In this document: positions 23,665 to 26,538 of the stretch, in pieces
How the letters are laid out: each line of letters begins with the position of its first letter
Position numbering within the stretch: the stretch's first letter is position 1
Assembly (NCBI GenBank): GCA_043806215.1
Contig: JAZDHD010000196.1
Coordinates: forward strand, 1-26,538
DNA: 26,538 nt
Direction of reading: 5' to 3'
DNA from: JAVHLK01 sp043806215
GTDB lineage: Bacteria > Desulfobacterota > Desulfomonilia > Desulfomonilales > Desulfomonilaceae
Notes under the pieces: generated by a model
Seen by the model: only the letters and a program-made list of their open reading frames with translations
What the model was told of the DNA's origin: nothing
Database searches by the model: none
Translations under genes and position numbers: made by a program

Positions 23665-23701
23665 TTGAAATTTAGTGCGGTATCGTGTAGTATTACGATA
23701 C
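23665..23701 (+). promoter_or_regulatory. Sigma70-like promoter with an overlapping palindrome
   Basis: TTGAAA (23665-23670), a 17-base spacer and TAGTAT (23688-23693) precede the ankyrin gene. GTATCGT (23680-23686) and ACGATAC (23695-23701) are inverted repeats that bracket the -10 box and could be an operator. Confidence 0.6.
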
Positions 23702-23736
23702 ATTTCTTGTCTCATTGAAGGTCCGGGAGGTACATA

Positions 23737-24786
23737 ATGAGAAAACGCGCGCCGTTGGTTGGAGTTCTCCTCCTTTTCCTGTCCAGTGGCTTTGTGTGGG
23801 CACAGGCCGGCGGAGGTACGAATCCTTACAGGATGGGTCTTTCAGAAGAGGCTCTGTACCTGAAACCGGACGACAACATTAAAGGCAGATTCTCGCTCAT
23901 GTGGTCATCCTGGATTGTGGTCGATGCACGGACTACGAATCCCGTGAAGCTCATCGGCGAGTGTTCCTTGACGCCATTGGGCCAATGGACGATGGCTCCG
24001 ACGAGCCGTTTCGCATTGGAGAAGATCCGCCCGGGTATAAACACTCTGTATCAGACGTTTCCGCTGGCGTCCATCGACCTGCCTCCGGATTTGCACTCGG
24101 GTTCGGGCCGTTCGTCTTTTGCGTCTCTGTTTGACTATAATCAGACGGTAAAAGTCAAGCTCACTCTAAGGAGACAAGGCTACTGGGCGGGTTTTCCGGC
24201 CTTGGCTGAACAAAGCTACGATTTGAGGCCCTTTGGATACGCCTTGCTCAATGCAGCCCGCAGCGGCAACGTAAGTCTTGCGAGGCAGCTGTTGGACAAG
24301 GGAGCCGACCCGGACTCGGCGACGTCCCGGAACTGGACGGCTCTCATGGAAGCGGCTTCCCAAGGCAGATCCGGAGTGGTGAAGGCGCTCCTGGACCATG
24401 GGGCACGGGTCAACCTTAGAACAAAGGGCTTCCCGTTTGTCATTTCCGGACTCGGTTCAGTGATCCCGTACGGCGCGACCGCGCTCATGGCCGCGTGTGC
24501 GGCAGGCGATTCCGAAACGGTCAGGCTCCTGCTCAGTGCCGGGGCCCGTGTCAATATGGAAAGAGCGGACAAGTGGACCGCGTTGCTGGCAGCCTCTGGT
24601 TCAGGTCAAACCGAGATCGTGAGAATGCTTATCGCCAAGGGAGCGAGGGTCGATGCCACCTCGGACTGGGGGTATTCCGCAAGTGCCTTGGCCGACATCA
24701 ACGGTAATGATGCCGTAGCGAGGGTGCTGAGGGCGCATGGAGACACCCTTCGCGTGCCGTGGGACGTCCTTTCCCAATCACGTTAA
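23737..24786 (+). CDS. Exported ankyrin-repeat protein
   Basis: The 349-residue protein starts with a signal peptide (MRKRAPLVGVLLLFLSSGFV, cleavage likely after WAQA). Residues about 25-165 form a beta-rich domain that I do not recognise. The C-terminal half holds about four ankyrin repeats: ALLNAARSGNVSLARQLLDK, TALMEAASQGRSGVVKALLD, TALMAACAAGDSETVRLLLS and TALLAASGSGQTEIVRMLIA, the usual pattern for protein binding. The third repeat is preceded by an insertion (RTKGFPFVISGLGSVIPYG) that lengthens its loop. Export to the periplasm or surface is implied. GGGAGGT lies 7 bases before the ATG. It has its own promoter and stands between two other exported proteins, which may share an envelope role. 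Confidence 0.85.
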   Translation: MRKRAPLVGVLLLFLSSGFVWAQAGGGTNPYRMGLSEEALYLKPDDNIKGRFSLMWSSWIVVDARTTNPVKLIGECSLTPLGQWTMAPTSRFALEKIRPGINTLYQTFPLASIDLPPDLHSGSGRSSFASLFDYNQTVKVKLTLRRQGYWAGFPALAEQSYDLRPFGYALLNAARSGNVSLARQLLDKGADPDSATSRNWTALMEAASQGRSGVVKALLDHGARVNLRTKGFPFVISGLGSVIPYGATALMAACAAGDSETVRLLLSAGARVNMERADKWTALLAASGSGQTEIVRMLIAKGARVDATSDWGYSASALADINGNDAVARVLRAHGDTLRVPWDVLSQSR

Positions 24787-24833
24787 AAGATGTGTCCGAA
24801 CCAGGGGATTAGGCTTTGTTCTTTCCGGTGAAC

Positions 24834-24863
24834 TTGACCTAGCCGGGCCATTTATGGTATAAT
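24834..24863 (+). promoter_or_regulatory. Sigma70 promoter with extended -10 for the 24942 gene
   Basis: TTGACC (24834-24839), an 18-base spacer and a perfect TATAAT (24858-24863), preceded by TGG, giving an extended -10 element. This is the most consensus-like promoter in the window. The leader is about 70 bases. Confidence 0.75.
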
Positions 24864-24941
24864 AATGGATAATCCGGAAGATTAACAAACTAAATCCGTG
24901 AAGTTCGACCCCGCCGGTGTGACCCGGGAGGAGAAAACGCG

Positions 24942-25712
24942 ATGAAATCGAATACTGCCCTGTTCACCGCCGTCCTGAGCTTCTTGCTCTGCATCTCCAT
25001 AGTCGGCGGAGTGCAGGCGGAGCAACAGCCCGCAAAACAGGAAGCCGCACCGGAGCCTGTCGAACAGGAAGCCATCCGGGACGGGGTCTTCGTGGTGAAA
25101 TTGAAAAGTCCGCAAACACGGACCATGACCGTGGACGAGCTCGTTAGGGACAGAGACCTCAATCCCAAATCGTTGTACAGGGTGAAGACCGGCGGTTACA
25201 TCGGTTTCGATGAGGCCGAGTGGGTTGACCGGATAGAGTTCAAGGTCTTTGAGCCGCCGGTAACCGATATGGAAGAATATAAGCGGTTCAGCTCGTTGCT
25301 GGTGGACATCAATGAAAAGATTTGGAACATCAAGCGAACGCTGGAGAAATACGATCTGCTTGCACTGCGTCTTATGAACATTTGCGACAAGAGCAAGTTC
25401 TCGTCTTTGCAGGCCGTCGATGACAACGTTCTGAGGCAGCTGACCATATACCGGAAGCTCCTTCTCCTGAGATCGTTGGTTCTCAATGCGCTCAACCGGT
25501 TCCAGAAGGACCGTGCCTGCAAAGACCTGTATGCGGATTACCAGAGGACTCTCGGCATCTATGAGAAACAGCTCGAAGATCTGACGACAAATTACAGCCG
25601 CTTGTCAAGGAAGGCGCTGGCCTTGGCAAGGCAGGTGAGACCCGCTGCCGAAAAGACCGCTGAGCAGCAGTTGAAGCCGACCGCAGAAGGGCCGCCGTCC
25701 GACAATAAGTAA
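24942..25712 (+). CDS. Exported, mainly helical protein of unknown function
   Basis: The 256-residue product has a signal peptide (NTALFTAVLSFLLCISIVGG, cleavage likely near VQA-EQ). A Gln/Glu/Ala-rich linker, a small mixed segment (VFVVKLKSPQTRTMTVDELV, SLYRVKTGGYIGFDEAEWVD), and a long helical or coiled-coil region from about residue 110 to 230 follow. The tail is disordered (EQQLKPTAEGPPSD). No family is recognised. GGGAGGAG lies 8 bases before the ATG, and a near-consensus promoter precedes it, so it should be well expressed. A periplasmic structural or adaptor role is only a guess. It is separated from mobA by 150 bases. Confidence 0.75.
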   Translation: MKSNTALFTAVLSFLLCISIVGGVQAEQQPAKQEAAPEPVEQEAIRDGVFVVKLKSPQTRTMTVDELVRDRDLNPKSLYRVKTGGYIGFDEAEWVDRIEFKVFEPPVTDMEEYKRFSSLLVDINEKIWNIKRTLEKYDLLALRLMNICDKSKFSSLQAVDDNVLRQLTIYRKLLLLRSLVLNALNRFQKDRACKDLYADYQRTLGIYEKQLEDLTTNYSRLSRKALALARQVRPAAEKTAEQQLKPTAEGPPSDNK

Positions 25713-25862
25713 TAGGCGGATGAGTTTCGGAAACAAGAGTCCCTTGGAACCCGTCTGCCCGGCTGCATCTTCATATCCGCGATACCGAGTTCCGCGGTAC
25801 CCCTTCACGTGGTCGGCGCGCAGGTGGAGTAACGGGGCCTCGGCTACCGACACCAACAAGAT

Positions 25863-26516
25863 ATGAATCAGACACTCGAATCCGGAACGGATGAGGAACC
25901 ATTGAAAATATCGGGGATCATCCTGGCCGGCGGCGGCTGCCGTAGAATGGGGGGAATTAACAAGGCATTGCTCCGCGTCGGGGGACGTCCGATTGTGGAG
26001 AGGGCCGCGGAGGTTCTGAAAGGCGTATTTCCGGAAGTGTTGCTCATCACCAATTCGCCCGAGGAGTATGAATTTCTCGGCCTGCCGATGTTCCGCGATC
26101 TCATTCCCGGCAGGGGCGCGCTGGGGGGGCTGTATACGGCCCTAAACAAGTGCTCGTACGATAGTGTATTCCTCGTCGGATGTGACATGCCGTTTCTTAA
26201 CCGCGGCATTGTCTCGTGTATGGCTGCAATGGCAACGGCCGAGGAGCATGATATTCTCGTTCCACGAGTGAACAACAAGTTGCAGCCCATGCACGCCGTC
26301 TATTCCCGGAGATGTATTTCCGCCATAGAGCAGTACATGGACCGTCCCGACCTGAGGATCCTGAACTTTTTTCCCCGTGTTGACGTCCGGGAAGTCCCTG
26401 AACAAGACTTTTGTCCTTATGACCCCCTCTTCCGCTTCGTCATGAACATCAATACCCCGCAGGACCTTGAACGAGCCAGAGAGATGGCGGACCCAAGCTC
26501 CCGGGAGCCGGGATGA
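25863..26516 (+). CDS. mobA: Molybdenum cofactor guanylyltransferase MobA-like protein
   Basis: MobA transfers GMP from GTP to molybdopterin to form the bis-MGD type cofactor used by formate dehydrogenases, nitrate reductases and related enzymes. The 217-residue protein has the nucleotidyltransferase signature SGIILAGGGCRRMGGINKAL (17-36, the GTP-binding loop with the catalytic-type Arg and Lys) and the Mg-binding motif LVGCDMPFL (104-112). The stretch DLIPGRGALGGLYTAL (79-94) is also typical. The length is usual. The ribosome site before ATG 25863 is weak, and the extra 15 residues before the signature leave the exact start open. It ends with an ATGA overlap with the next gene, so an operon continues beyond the window. 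Given the selenium-type operon nearby, a formate dehydrogenase client is plausible but not shown. Confidence 0.9.
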   Translation: MNQTLESGTDEEPLKISGIILAGGGCRRMGGINKALLRVGGRPIVERAAEVLKGVFPEVLLITNSPEEYEFLGLPMFRDLIPGRGALGGLYTALNKCSYDSVFLVGCDMPFLNRGIVSCMAAMATAEEHDILVPRVNNKLQPMHAVYSRRCISAIEQYMDRPDLRILNFFPRVDVREVPEQDFCPYDPLFRFVMNINTPQDLERAREMADPSSREPG

Positions 26517-26538
26517 ATGCGGGGGGCATAGCCGCCGA
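26513..26538 (+). CDS. Start of an overlapping gene, cut by the window end
   Basis: The ATG at 26513 overlaps the mobA stop as ATGA and has GGGAG upstream; the first codons read MNAGGIAA before the window ends. Too little is present to identify it. Another molybdopterin gene would be the natural neighbour, but that is only an expectation. Confidence 0.45.

Overview
The window looks like a piece of a bacterial chromosome from a moderately GC-rich anaerobe, most likely a Desulfobacterota (delta-proteobacterial, Desulfomonile/Syntrophobacterales-like) sulfur-cycling organism. That assignment is an inference from gene content: a seleno-type YedE/TusA/DUF3343 operon, V4R-domain proteins, a four-gene lipoyl dehydrogenase complex, MobA, and dispersed palindromic repeats. 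No rRNA, tRNA, CRISPR array, prophage or intact insertion sequence was found.

Layout. 1-700 is decayed: two palindromic repeat elements and a frameshifted remnant of a REP-associated (IS200-like) tyrosine transposase. 701-1754 carries a NYN-domain nuclease-like gene and a C-terminally shortened YkvA/DUF1232 gene, both on the minus strand. 1847-7538 is a plus-strand operon: a promoter with an operator-like direct repeat, a lipB-like octanoyltransferase, then E1-alpha, E1-beta, E2 and E3 of a pyruvate or branched-chain 2-oxoacid dehydrogenase complex. LipB would load the lipoyl domain of the E2 made from the same transcript. 7758-9028 holds two tandem V4R paralogues (minus strand), separated from the E3 gene by a long imperfect hairpin.

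9609-12363 is a tightly packed plus-strand operon: a YedE-type Se/S membrane transporter, a TusA-like carrier, a DUF3343 protein with an extra Cys-containing C-terminal domain, and a ribokinase-fold NAD(P)HX-dehydratase-like protein. It reads like an uptake-and-trafficking unit for selenium or sulfane sulfur and is the best candidate here for an incompletely described system. Convergent to it (12402-15028) is a MerR-like regulator followed by one open frame joining a membrane protein to a flavodoxin-like reductase with an SCP2 domain; a clear internal Shine-Dalgarno suggests this may be two genes. The regulator's promoter is overlapped by two palindromes.

15208-15529 is a remnant of an HtrA/DegP protease with internal deletions. 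A small secreted protein (to 15906) and a repeat-rich gap (15907-16541) follow. 16542-20855 (minus) encodes a large exported protein with two SUMF1-type domains and a PDZ domain, a parvulin-type periplasmic isomerase and a small conserved-looking protein. 21118-25712 (plus) has three exported proteins, each with its own sigma70-like promoter: a TPR/transglutaminase-like protein, an ankyrin-repeat protein and a helical protein. The window ends with mobA and the first codons of an overlapping gene.

All calls come from reading translated sequence and motifs by eye; no database search was run.
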